Made by a program: the position numbers and the translations under genes
In this document: one piece after another, positions 36,226 through 43,657 of the stretch
How positions within the stretch are numbered: the first letter of the stretch is position 1
Layout of the letters: each line of letters opens with the position of its first letter
From: an uncultured Flavobacteriales bacterium
Lineage (GTDB): Bacteria > Bacteroidota > Bacteroidia > Flavobacteriales > UBA1820
Assembly (NCBI GenBank): GCA_959608625.1
Contig: CAUHQV010000001.1
Span: 61,645-125,644, forward strand
DNA: 64,000 nt
Direction of reading: 5' to 3'
The notes under the pieces: generated by a model
What the model was told of the DNA's origin: nothing
The model's database searches: none
Seen by the model: the letters and a program-made list of their open reading frames with translations, nothing else

Positions 36226-38820
36226 ATGAAAAACACGACAGGTGAGGCCGGAGCGCCTCCGAAAAAAAAGAAAACCTATCCTTACCAGGAAGTATTAGCC
36301 GCCGCGTTGAAATATTTCGACGGCGACGAACTGGCTGCCACGACCTGGGCTAAAAAGTACGCCCTCAAAGATTTGAACGGGGAAATTCTGGAAAAATCCC
36401 CGGAAGACATGCACCGCCGGATGGCTGCGGAATTCGCCCGCATCGAAAAGAAATATCCGGTGAAAAGCAAAACGCGTTTGTCGGATTATGGAAAAACGCG
36501 CGAGGAATTGGGTGAAAAGCAGATATTTCACCTGTTCGATAAGTTCGGCTATATCGTTCCCCAAGGGAGTGTAATGACTGCACTGGGAAACAAGGAGATT
36601 ATCGCTTCCCTGTCGAACTGCGTGGTCGTTCCTTCGGTTGTCGATTCGTATGGCGGAATATTCTATACCGACGAGCAGCTAGCCCAATTGTTCAAACGCC
36701 GCTGTGGGGTTGGAGTCGACATTTCCGGCCTGCGGCCCAAAAATTCCATCGTGTCCAACGCCGCCGGCACAACTACCGGGGCGGTATCGTTCATGGAGCG
36801 TTTTTCCAATACTACGCGCGAGGTGGCCCAGAACGGCCGCCGCGGGGCGTTGATGCTCACCATGGATGTGGCCCATCCCAATGTCGAGGATTTTATTACC
36901 ATCAAGCAAGACCTGTCCAAAGTCACCGGCGCCAACGTATCGGTGCGTATTTCCGACGAGTTCATGAAAGCGGTGGAGGAAGATGCCGAATATACCCAGC
37001 GTTGGCCGATAGACGATCCGGATCCGAGGTACAATAAGACGATAAAGGCCCGCGAACTGTGGGACAAGATCATCTCTTCGGCCCACAATACGGCCGAACC
37101 GGGGATCATTTTTTGGGACCGCCAGCATAAGTATTCGACTTCGTCCGTGTACCCGGGTTATAAGAACGAATCGACCAACCCGTGCTCGGAGATCGCGATG
37201 CAGGGAGGGGATTCCTGCCGACTGATCGCGATCAATATGTATTCGTTCGTCAAGAACCCGTTCTCGGACAAGGCGGAATTCGATTTCGACAAATTCTACC
37301 GGGTAGCTTACGAAGGGCAGCGCCTGAACGATGACTTGGTAGATCTCGAGCTCGAATGCGTAGAGCGTATCCTGGCCAAAGTGGACGCCGATCCGGAGCC
37401 CGATTTCATCAAGCGCAACGAACGCGAGCTATGGGAACTCCTCTATAATACCGGGAAAAAAGGCCGCCGTACGGGGTTGGGATTCACCGGGCTGGCCGAT
37501 ACGCTGGCCGGGCTGAACATCAAGTTCGATTCCCTGGAGGCGCTCGATATGGTGGAGAAGATTATGCGGGTCAAACTGCAGGGTGAATTCGATTCTTCCA
37601 TCGACATGGCTATTACCCGCGGAGCGTTCGAAGGATTCGATCCCAAATGGGAGAATACGTCGGAATTCGTCCAGATGCTGGAAAAGGAATTCCCCGGGAT
37701 TTACAAGCGGATGATGAAGGAAGGGCGACGCAACATCTCTCTTTCTACGGTGGCCCCGACAGGCTCCATCAGCTTGCTCACCCGGACCTCTTCCGGAATA
37801 GAGCCCGTGTTCATGCTTTCGTACAAGCGCCGCCGCAAGATCGTAGGCGGGAACGAAGGCAAAGCCGACTTCGTGGACAATATGGGAGATGCATATGAGG
37901 AATTCGAAGTGTTCCATCCGGCCCTGCTGAAATGGAAACAGGTCACCGGGAAAGACGATATCGCCCAGTCCCCGTATGCCGGGTCGACTGCCGGGGAGAT
38001 CGACTGGTTCAAACGGGTGCAAATGCAATCCCTCGTCCAAAAATACACGACCCATTCCATTTCGTCGACTATCAACCTGCCAACCGACGTCAACGTCGAC
38101 CGGGTAGGGGAGATTTATCTCGAAAGTTGGAAACAAGGGCTCAAAGGTATCACCGTATACCGTGACGGTTCGCGTTCGGGCGTATTGGTAGCCTCGGACT
38201 CGAAAGAGAAAAAAGAAAAGAAAGAGTCGGACGACAAGACGCTCAAAGCCCTGGGCAACCTGGTGCTGGAACGCGACTTGATCCGCCGTCCCAAACGCCT
38301 GGAGGCCGATATAGTCCGTTTCCAGAACGAATACGAAAAATGGCTGGCCGTGATCGGCATTATGGACGGGCGTCCGTACGAGATATTCACCGGCCGGATG
38401 GAAGATGCGTTCAACCTGCCTTCCTATGTGGAAAAAGGAGTGGTGATCAAGGAGAAGGACGACGACGGTATCTCCCGGTATGACTTCCAGTATACCGATA
38501 AAGAAGGCTACCGTACGACGATCGAAGGGTTGTCCCGTTCGTTCAACAAGGAGTACTGGAACTATGCCATCCTTATTTCCGGAGTCCTCCGCCACGGAAT
38601 GCCGCTCAACTATGTGGTGGAACTGATCGGCAACCTCCACTTGTATGACGAAAACCTCAATACGTGGAAGAACGGCGTGCTTCGCGCCCTGAAGCGCTAT
38701 ATCCCCAACGGGACGGCTGCCGCGGATAAAAAATGCCCCGAATGCGGCGATCCGGACGGACTGATCTACGAGAACGGCTGCCTGATCTGCAAGAGCTGCG
38801 GGCATTCCAAATGCGGTTGA
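36226..38820 (+). CDS. nrdJ: Adenosylcobalamin-dependent (class II) ribonucleotide reductase
   Basis: An 864-residue enzyme that turns ribonucleotides into deoxyribonucleotides using a B12-derived radical, so it works with or without oxygen. The core is clear: LSNCVVVPSV (first active Cys), GRRGALMLTMDVAHPNVEDF, NPCSEIAMQGGDSCRLIAIN (catalytic Cys and Glu), and PTGSISLLTRTSSGIEPVF. The C-terminal ~200 residues add the TSCPD-type region and a zinc-finger-like tail CPECGDPDGL...CKSCGHSKCG. No N-terminal ATP cone is evident. It is monocistronic, with a long leader and a strong terminator. Confidence 0.92.
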   Translation: MKNTTGEAGAPPKKKKTYPYQEVLAAALKYFDGDELAATTWAKKYALKDLNGEILEKSPEDMHRRMAAEFARIEKKYPVKSKTRLSDYGKTREELGEKQIFHLFDKFGYIVPQGSVMTALGNKEIIASLSNCVVVPSVVDSYGGIFYTDEQLAQLFKRRCGVGVDISGLRPKNSIVSNAAGTTTGAVSFMERFSNTTREVAQNGRRGALMLTMDVAHPNVEDFITIKQDLSKVTGANVSVRISDEFMKAVEEDAEYTQRWPIDDPDPRYNKTIKARELWDKIISSAHNTAEPGIIFWDRQHKYSTSSVYPGYKNESTNPCSEIAMQGGDSCRLIAINMYSFVKNPFSDKAEFDFDKFYRVAYEGQRLNDDLVDLELECVERILAKVDADPEPDFIKRNERELWELLYNTGKKGRRTGLGFTGLADTLAGLNIKFDSLEALDMVEKIMRVKLQGEFDSSIDMAITRGAFEGFDPKWENTSEFVQMLEKEFPGIYKRMMKEGRRNISLSTVAPTGSISLLTRTSSGIEPVFMLSYKRRRKIVGGNEGKADFVDNMGDAYEEFEVFHPALLKWKQVTGKDDIAQSPYAGSTAGEIDWFKRVQMQSLVQKYTTHSISSTINLPTDVNVDRVGEIYLESWKQGLKGITVYRDGSRSGVLVASDSKEKKEKKESDDKTLKALGNLVLERDLIRRPKRLEADIVRFQNEYEKWLAVIGIMDGRPYEIFTGRMEDAFNLPSYVEKGVVIKEKDDDGISRYDFQYTDKEGYRTTIEGLSRSFNKEYWNYAILISGVLRHGMPLNYVVELIGNLHLYDENLNTWKNGVLRALKRYIPNGTAAADKKCPECGDPDGLIYENGCLICKSCGHSKCG

Positions 38821-38881
38821 TTCCCCTTTGAAGAATGTGGCCGGCAGCTAAGGCCTGCTTTCCGAAATACGAAACCTTCCT

Positions 38882-38910
38882 AAAAATCCCGGCGTAGCCG
38901 GGATTTTTTT
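38882..38910. terminator. Bidirectional terminator
   Basis: Stem AAAAATCCCGGC (38882-38893) with GCCGGGATTTTT (38897-38908) plus T runs on both sides, closing nrdJ. Its right end touches the stop codon (38909-38911) of the convergent LysO gene. Confidence 0.9.
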
Positions 38911-39535
38911 ATAAAGAACAGAAAAAGGTGACCAGAAAAGGTACCGAAAGGTCTGCCACGGCTCCGTGGATAATGGCCACGAATACCCATTTTTCCCCGC
39001 TGGTGCGGGTAATAATGGGCAGGGTGGAGTCCATCGTCGTAGCTCCTCCCGCATTGATCGGCGCCAGAGGGCCGAAATACCGGGCTAAAAACGGTGCCCC
39101 GAGGAATGTGAAAAGTTCCCGCAGGATATTGCTCACCAGGGCGACTGTTCCCAAGGCGGCTGCGGCCTGTGTCCCCAGGGAGACCTCCCGCAGGTCGGCA
39201 ATCAGGATGGAGGAAAGGGAATAGTAGCCCATACCGCTCCCTACCGCCATACAATCCGCCGGACTCCACCGGGAGATGGCCAGACTGATCAGGGCTGCTC
39301 CGACGAGGGCCCCGACGATGGTCGAAAGGGGAACCAGTAGAACTTTAGGGCGGAGTGTCCGGAGTATTTCTTTCAACCGGCGGTCGCTTCCGATACTCAT
39401 TCCCACCAGGAACATCAGCAAATAGAGTACATACGAGGACAGATCGCCGCTGCCCAGGCTTTCCGGCAAGAGATCCGCATATCCGCCGAAAAATCCCAGG
39501 ATAAAAAATCCGACGATGATAAGGCTGGTCTTCAT
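38909..39535 (-). CDS. LysO-family lysine exporter, C-terminal part (separate gene)
   Basis: The ATG at 39535 overlaps the stop of the small upstream gene (ATGA); 208 residues. Five to six membrane segments with the LysO patterns FLVGMSIGSDRRLKEIL, GSGMGYYSLSSILIADLR and NAGGATTMDSTLPIITR. In E. coli LysO is one protein of about 300 residues; here the first third is a separate gene. Likely role: export of lysine (or its toxic analogue) through the inner membrane as a two-chain carrier. Confidence 0.82.
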   Translation of the reverse strand: MKTSLIIVGFFILGFFGGYADLLPESLGSGDLSSYVLYLLMFLVGMSIGSDRRLKEILRTLRPKVLLVPLSTIVGALVGAALISLAISRWSPADCMAVGSGMGYYSLSSILIADLREVSLGTQAAAALGTVALVSNILRELFTFLGAPFLARYFGPLAPINAGGATTMDSTLPIITRTSGEKWVFVAIIHGAVADLSVPFLVTFFCSL

Positions 39536-39810
39536 TGGCCTTTCTCTTTTTTGAAGAACGAGCGGTATACGACAACCCCGACCAATACGCTGCCCAGGGT
39601 ACTGGCAACGGCTATCAAAGCGGCGTCGGCCCCCAGGGAGAGCAGATTGGCGGTGAGGGTTTTGTTGCTCCCTGCCGAGACCCCCATCAGAAAGAGCAGC
39701 AGGGCCACGGTGTAAATGACGGATTTTCCTAAATACTGTGTCCACCGGGCTTTGCGGAGCAGGTATCCAGCGGCGATTCCGGCGGTCATTACGGCGATCA
39801 CGATGAACAT
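39532..39810 (-). CDS. LysO-family N-terminal part (separate gene)
   Basis: Start at 39810 (MFIVIAVMTAGIAAGYLLRK), 92 residues, three membrane segments, short charged tail KKEKGQ. It matches the first third of LysO: YLGKSVIYTVALLLFLMGVS. The stop codon overlaps the start of the C-terminal gene, so equal translation of both chains is likely. The split is common in Bacteroidota and here does not look like a frameshift, since each gene has its own start. Confidence 0.8.
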   Translation of the reverse strand: MFIVIAVMTAGIAAGYLLRKARWTQYLGKSVIYTVALLLFLMGVSAGSNKTLTANLLSLGADAALIAVASTLGSVLVGVVVYRSFFKKEKGQ

Positions 39811-39943
39811 AACGGTCGGCTTTTCGGCAAAGATAGTGCAAACCGAGAGCAGAGTAAAATGAGCCTGCTCATTTTCTACCCGAGATGCAGCCTGTTTTCC
39901 TTTGACGAAAAAATACGGCGAATCCCCCGATATCACGGCGCGG

Positions 39944-39990
39944 AAAAAAGCCGGGAGGGCCGCCGGATATTTTTTCCGCGGCCCTCCCGG
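39944..39990 (-). terminator. Terminator of the ECF sigma operon
   Basis: A perfect 13-bp stem CCGGGAGGGCCGC (39951-39963) with GCGGCCCTCCCGG (39978-39990), followed on the minus strand by six T (A run at 39944-39949 on the plus strand). It lies 40 bases past the stop at 40030. Confidence 0.88.
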
Positions 39991-40029
39991 ACAATCAAAA
40001 CATCTATAACAGCACAATAAAAGCCTTAA

Positions 40030-41082
40030 TTATTTCTTCCGGGGAGCATCGGGCCTCCCTTGTCCCGGGCGCTGCGCGTTCGCATCGCCCGGCCGTTTAC
40101 CGGGCCCGGAAATACGGACGGTATCCGCCTTCATCATCATGGAACGGGAGCGGTCGCCGTGTGACATCGCATCTTTGGCGAATTTGAGATCGGCCTTGTA
40201 CAGTTTTACCAACTGCTCGTCATTAAGGGTTTTGCCAAGGGCTTTATACATCTCGTACCGCTTTTGCTCGATGGTGATGTTGTTTTTCAGGATGGGCTCC
40301 AGAGCATCCTGCCAGCCCGTCTTTTTGAGTAAAGCGCTGTTTTCCTTGCGCAAGTCTTCGATCTGTTTATTGTACGAGTCGTACGTTTTTTCGAATGCCT
40401 CTTTCTGGTCGTCTTTCAGGCCGATGGCGCGTGTGAGATATTGCATGCGCATCCGATCCATGGACTTTTTCATGGCGGGAGTCCCCTTGGTAAGTATGAT
40501 CACGCCGTTGCGGGCCTTTTCCCCGTATTTCTTCACCGCTTCATCCGTTTTGAGGATAGAGATGGAGCTGATGTTGTCCCGGTCGACGGACTCGATGGAA
40601 GGCACTTCTTTCCCGTCGTAAATAACCAGGGGTTGCATGGCTTTGCGAGCCTCGAAAACGGATTTTTGGGCTTTTACCAAAGCGTTCTGAACTTGCTTGG
40701 AATCCATGTTTTGTTTGAATTCCTCCTGAACCTTTTTAAGTTGCGCTTCCGCATCTTTGAGAGCCTGAAGATTTTTGGTATCGATCATTTTCGTTCCGTG
40801 GTCTGTTCCGCGCTTTACCATCTGCTCTTTCTGGTAAGTCACCAGGGCTTTCTGGGCGGCGATGAATTTATCGGCCGCTTCTTTCGAGTCGGGGGCCTCC
40901 ATCAGGGCTTTTTGAGCTTTCGCCACATTGCTGCGCAGTTCTTTTTCTTTGCTGTCGCTCTGCGACATGCTCATACGCATTTGGCCGGAAGACGATTTGC
41001 CTATCGTCATCTGGGTCGTATTCTGCGCTGCAAGCCCCAGGGAGAGACACAGTGCGAGAGTGAGTAACATGTATTTTTTCAT
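40030..41082 (-). CDS. Periplasmic protein with SusC-plug-like segment and Spy-like helices
   Basis: A 350-residue exported protein, signal peptide 1-19. Residues ~45-150 are a helical, coiled-coil-like region. Residues 151-200 closely follow the end of a SusC-type TonB plug domain: PLVIYDGKEV, DNISSISILK, KYGEKARNGVIILTKG; in receptors this precedes the barrel, but no barrel follows. Residues ~205-305 are helical with GLKDDQKEAFEKTYDSY, like Spy/CpxP LTxxQ proteins. The tail is Arg/Pro/Gly rich. It is third in the sigma/anti-sigma-like operon, so it may sense envelope state. Function unknown. Confidence 0.7.
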   Translation of the reverse strand: MKKYMLLTLALCLSLGLAAQNTTQMTIGKSSSGQMRMSMSQSDSKEKELRSNVAKAQKALMEAPDSKEAADKFIAAQKALVTYQKEQMVKRGTDHGTKMIDTKNLQALKDAEAQLKKVQEEFKQNMDSKQVQNALVKAQKSVFEARKAMQPLVIYDGKEVPSIESVDRDNISSISILKTDEAVKKYGEKARNGVIILTKGTPAMKKSMDRMRMQYLTRAIGLKDDQKEAFEKTYDSYNKQIEDLRKENSALLKKTGWQDALEPILKNNITIEQKRYEMYKALGKTLNDEQLVKLYKADLKFAKDAMSHGDRSRSMMMKADTVRISGPGKRPGDANAQRPGQGRPDAPRKK

Positions 41083-41122
41083 CTTTTTTCTTTTTTAAAG
41101 GGTTTGAAAACATTTTCATGCA

Positions 41123-41599
41123 TCAGAGAGTGGCCAGCTCCATGATGTTGTAATTGTCGGTAATGTACTGTTCTATAGCAGTTTGGTCGGTGGCATACAG
41201 GTTGTTTTGATCCGTGTATATCACTTCCATGTCGTGGGTGGTTATCAGGTCGGTCAAAAGTTCGGAGGGTACGTCCAGCGAGCCTTCGGGGTGCGTATAT
41301 CCGCCTGAAATAACATCGATGTATTCGTTGATAAAGTCCTGTGCCTGCTGTCCGGTCATCACCAGGGCGGTGTCCGCAGGGGCGGTGTGGAAGAAGAAAT
41401 TGGCGCCCAGTGCCAAAGCGGATACGACGGCCGCCGCGGCCGACCAGCGGACAATGCGCATACGTATCGTCCGTCCGCGGTGGCCACTGCCTGCTGCGAT
41501 GCGTGCTTCCACGCGTTTTTCAAGCCCTTCGAAGTAGCCTTCGGGGATATTGAATTCAGGTTCTTTTATTTCGTTTAAATTTTCCATTTTTTTCTTCAT
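41123..41599 (-). CDS. Anti-sigma-like single-pass membrane protein
   Basis: A 158-residue protein starting 2 bases after the sigma stop. Residues ~5-28 hold the motif FNIPEGYFEGLEKRVEARI, common at the N-terminus of Bacteroidota proteins encoded beside ECF sigma factors. One membrane segment lies at about residues 52-70 (SAAAAVVSALALGANFFF), and the rest (~85 residues) is periplasmic and acidic. It has no zinc anti-sigma HxxxCxxC motif. By place and topology it is likely the anti-sigma factor or its substitute. Confidence 0.68.
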   Translation of the reverse strand: MKKKMENLNEIKEPEFNIPEGYFEGLEKRVEARIAAGSGHRGRTIRMRIVRWSAAAAVVSALALGANFFFHTAPADTALVMTGQQAQDFINEYIDVISGGYTHPEGSLDVPSELLTDLITTHDMEVIYTDQNNLYATDQTAIEQYITDNYNIMELATL

Positions 41600-41601
41600 T
41601 T

Positions 41602-42171
41602 TTAAGCCTGGCCGGCATTTTCCCGGAGGTAAGCCCGTATTTTTTCCAGCGCTATGTGGTACGAGGCCTTTAACGCCCCTTCCGAAGTGCCCAGCACTTC
41701 GCTTATTTCCCGGTATTTCAGCCCTTCGAAATGCTTCATCGTGAATACCGTCTGCTGCGCTTTGGGCAGCGAGTGGATGGCTTTCAGCGTCAGAGCCCCC
41801 ATTCGTTCCGTTTGTCCGGAAAGGTCTTCGGCTGGAGTTTCATCCGCCAGTTCCACCTCGTCCAGGGGCACATGCGCCCGCCGCGCTTTTTCCGAAAGGA
41901 AGGACATCGTCTCGTTGGTGGCTATTCGGTACAGCCAGGAAGACAATGCCACGCTTTGTTTCAACGAACCGATATTTTCCCATGCCTTTACCAGGGTGTT
42001 CTGGAGTACGTCGTCCGTATCGTCATGGTTTACCAGCATCCGGCGGATATACAGGTACAGTCGCCGGGAATACTTGCCCATGAGCATTCTGAAAGCCTTT
42101 TCGCGATCACTGCCGAACATTTCCACTATATCCCCGTCGGAGTATCCTTCCGGGTATCTTTTCTCACCCAT
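41602..42171 (-). CDS. ECF-type RNA polymerase sigma factor
   Basis: A 189-residue sigma-70 family protein of the ECF group. Region 2 lies around residues 22-90 (FRMLMGKYSRRLYLYIRRML, then DDVLQNTLVKAWENI and LSSWLYRIATNETMSFLSEK). Region 4 lies around 125-175 (LPKAQQTVFTMKHFEGLKYR, then SEGALKASYHIALEKIRAYL). It directs polymerase to a regulon that often includes its own operon; the two genes downstream are probably its anti-sigma factor and a periplasmic partner. No TAnnTTTG box lies upstream, which would fit self-regulation. Confidence 0.92.
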   Translation of the reverse strand: MGEKRYPEGYSDGDIVEMFGSDREKAFRMLMGKYSRRLYLYIRRMLVNHDDTDDVLQNTLVKAWENIGSLKQSVALSSWLYRIATNETMSFLSEKARRAHVPLDEVELADETPAEDLSGQTERMGALTLKAIHSLPKAQQTVFTMKHFEGLKYREISEVLGTSEGALKASYHIALEKIRAYLRENAGQA

Positions 42172-42240
42172 GTCCGCGTTTGGTTTTCTGTTGATAAGAC
42201 TAAGGTTTACTAAAAAGGTTTAATCGCCTGCCGGAAAATT

Positions 42241-43539
42241 TCACAGCAGTTCACAATCCATCGTCCCGTCTGCGCCGGTGGCCGACAGCCGGACTTGCCG
42301 CAGGGTATTCACCAGGGATTTATCCCAGGGATGCCGTATTTTGATGTAGTTATCCGTAAATCCGGATATGTACCCGTCTTTATTCTCGCTTTCAAAAAGG
42401 ACTTCCCGCACACTTCCCGTATGTTGCCGGTAGAATTCGGCCCGTTTTTTTCCGCCCAGCAGGTGAAGCACTTTGCTGCGCTTGGCCCTTGCCGCCGGGG
42501 GGACGGAAACGCCCATTTCGGCCGCGGGGGTGTTTTCCCGTTCGGAATACGTGAATACATGCAGGTAGGAGATGTCCAACGAAGCGATAAAGTCGTAGGT
42601 CTGCCGGAAATGCTCGTCTGTCTCGGTCGGGAAGCCCACAATCACGTCCGCCCCGATGCAGGCATGGGGCATCAACCCCTTGATCTTTTCCACGCGGTGG
42701 CGGTATAAGGATGTGGGGTAACGCCGGCGCATGTCCCGTAGGATATCGTCACAGCCGCTTTGCAGGGGGATATGGAAATGCGGGACGAACTTGTCGCTCG
42801 AGGCGATGAATTCCAGGATTTCGTCGGTGATCAGGTTGGGTTCTATCGAGGAGATACGCACCCGGCGTAGCCCTTTCACCCGGTCCATCGCCTTTACCAG
42901 GTCGAAGAAAGTCTCCCCGGTACCGGACGCATGCCCCCAGTCCCCGGTATTGACCCCGGTGAGAACTATTTCGTAAGTCCCGGCCGCTACAATGCTCTCC
43001 GCACTGCGGATCACGCTTTCCAGCGGCTCGCTGCGCGAACCGCCCCGGGCTTTGGGGATGGTGCAGTAAGAGCACTTGTAATCGCAGCCGTCCTGTATCT
43101 TCAGGAAAGCCCGCGTACGCTCCGAAAGAGAGTAGGCGCCGTGGTAATCCCTGTCTGCGGCGATGTCCCCGCACAGCACACGGGTCTGTTTTTCCTTTTC
43201 GACGGAGGAAATGTAGTCCGTGATACGGAACTTATCGGCCGATCCGACCACCAGGTCGACTCCCCCGGTACGCTGTATCTCCCCGGGGTTCACCTGGGCA
43301 TAGCATCCGGCGGCGACGATATAGGCATCCGGACGGCGGCGCAGTACGCCCCGTACCAGGCTGCGCACCCGCTTGTCCGCATTGTCCGTCACGGTACAGG
43401 TGTTTATCACATAGACGTCGGCCGCATCCTCCCATTCCACACGCCGGTAGCCGGCCGCTTCGAACGAACGGGCCATAGCGGATGTCTCGGCAAAGTTCAG
43501 TTTACATCCCAGGGTATAAAAAGCGACGGAAAGTCCCAT
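42241..43539 (-). CDS. mtaB: tRNA t6A37 methylthiotransferase
   Basis: A 432-residue radical SAM enzyme. The N-terminal UPF0004 part (YTLGCKLNFAETSAMARSFE) has the cysteines of the second iron-sulfur cluster. The radical SAM motif CDYKCSYCTIPKARGGSRS lies near residue 150, and a C-terminal TRAM-like portion closes the protein. MtaB adds a methylthio group to t6A at position 37 of ANN-decoding tRNAs. MiaB and RimO are alternatives, but the NxCTVT...NADK/R-type spacing (NTCTVTDNADKRVRSLV) fits MtaB. Confidence 0.9.
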   Translation of the reverse strand: MGLSVAFYTLGCKLNFAETSAMARSFEAAGYRRVEWEDAADVYVINTCTVTDNADKRVRSLVRGVLRRRPDAYIVAAGCYAQVNPGEIQRTGGVDLVVGSADKFRITDYISSVEKEKQTRVLCGDIAADRDYHGAYSLSERTRAFLKIQDGCDYKCSYCTIPKARGGSRSEPLESVIRSAESIVAAGTYEIVLTGVNTGDWGHASGTGETFFDLVKAMDRVKGLRRVRISSIEPNLITDEILEFIASSDKFVPHFHIPLQSGCDDILRDMRRRYPTSLYRHRVEKIKGLMPHACIGADVIVGFPTETDEHFRQTYDFIASLDISYLHVFTYSERENTPAAEMGVSVPPAARAKRSKVLHLLGGKKRAEFYRQHTGSVREVLFESENKDGYISGFTDNYIKIRHPWDKSLVNTLRQVRLSATGADGTMDCELL

Positions 43540-43558
43540 TTGATATGTGTTTTAATTG

Positions 43559-43566
43559 CAAATGTA
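43559..43566 (-). promoter_or_regulatory. -7 box of mtaB
   Basis: CAAATGTA on the plus strand reads TACATTTG on the minus strand, 20 bases before the mtaB ATG. No -33 seen at the usual distance. Confidence 0.5.
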
Positions 43567-43589
43567 CGGATTTTGCACTTTTCGGGAAG

Positions 43590-43622
43590 AAAAAAGCCGC
43601 CCATGCTTTCCGGGGCGGCTTT
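43590..43622 (-). terminator. Terminator of the TonB-type receptor gene
   Basis: Stem AAAGCCGCCC (43593-43602) with GGGCGGCTTT (43613-43622), then a T run on the minus strand. It separates the receptor gene from the mtaB promoter. Confidence 0.82.
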
Positions 43623-43657
43623 AGGATGACGGATATTCGCGGACAAAGCCGGAGCCG

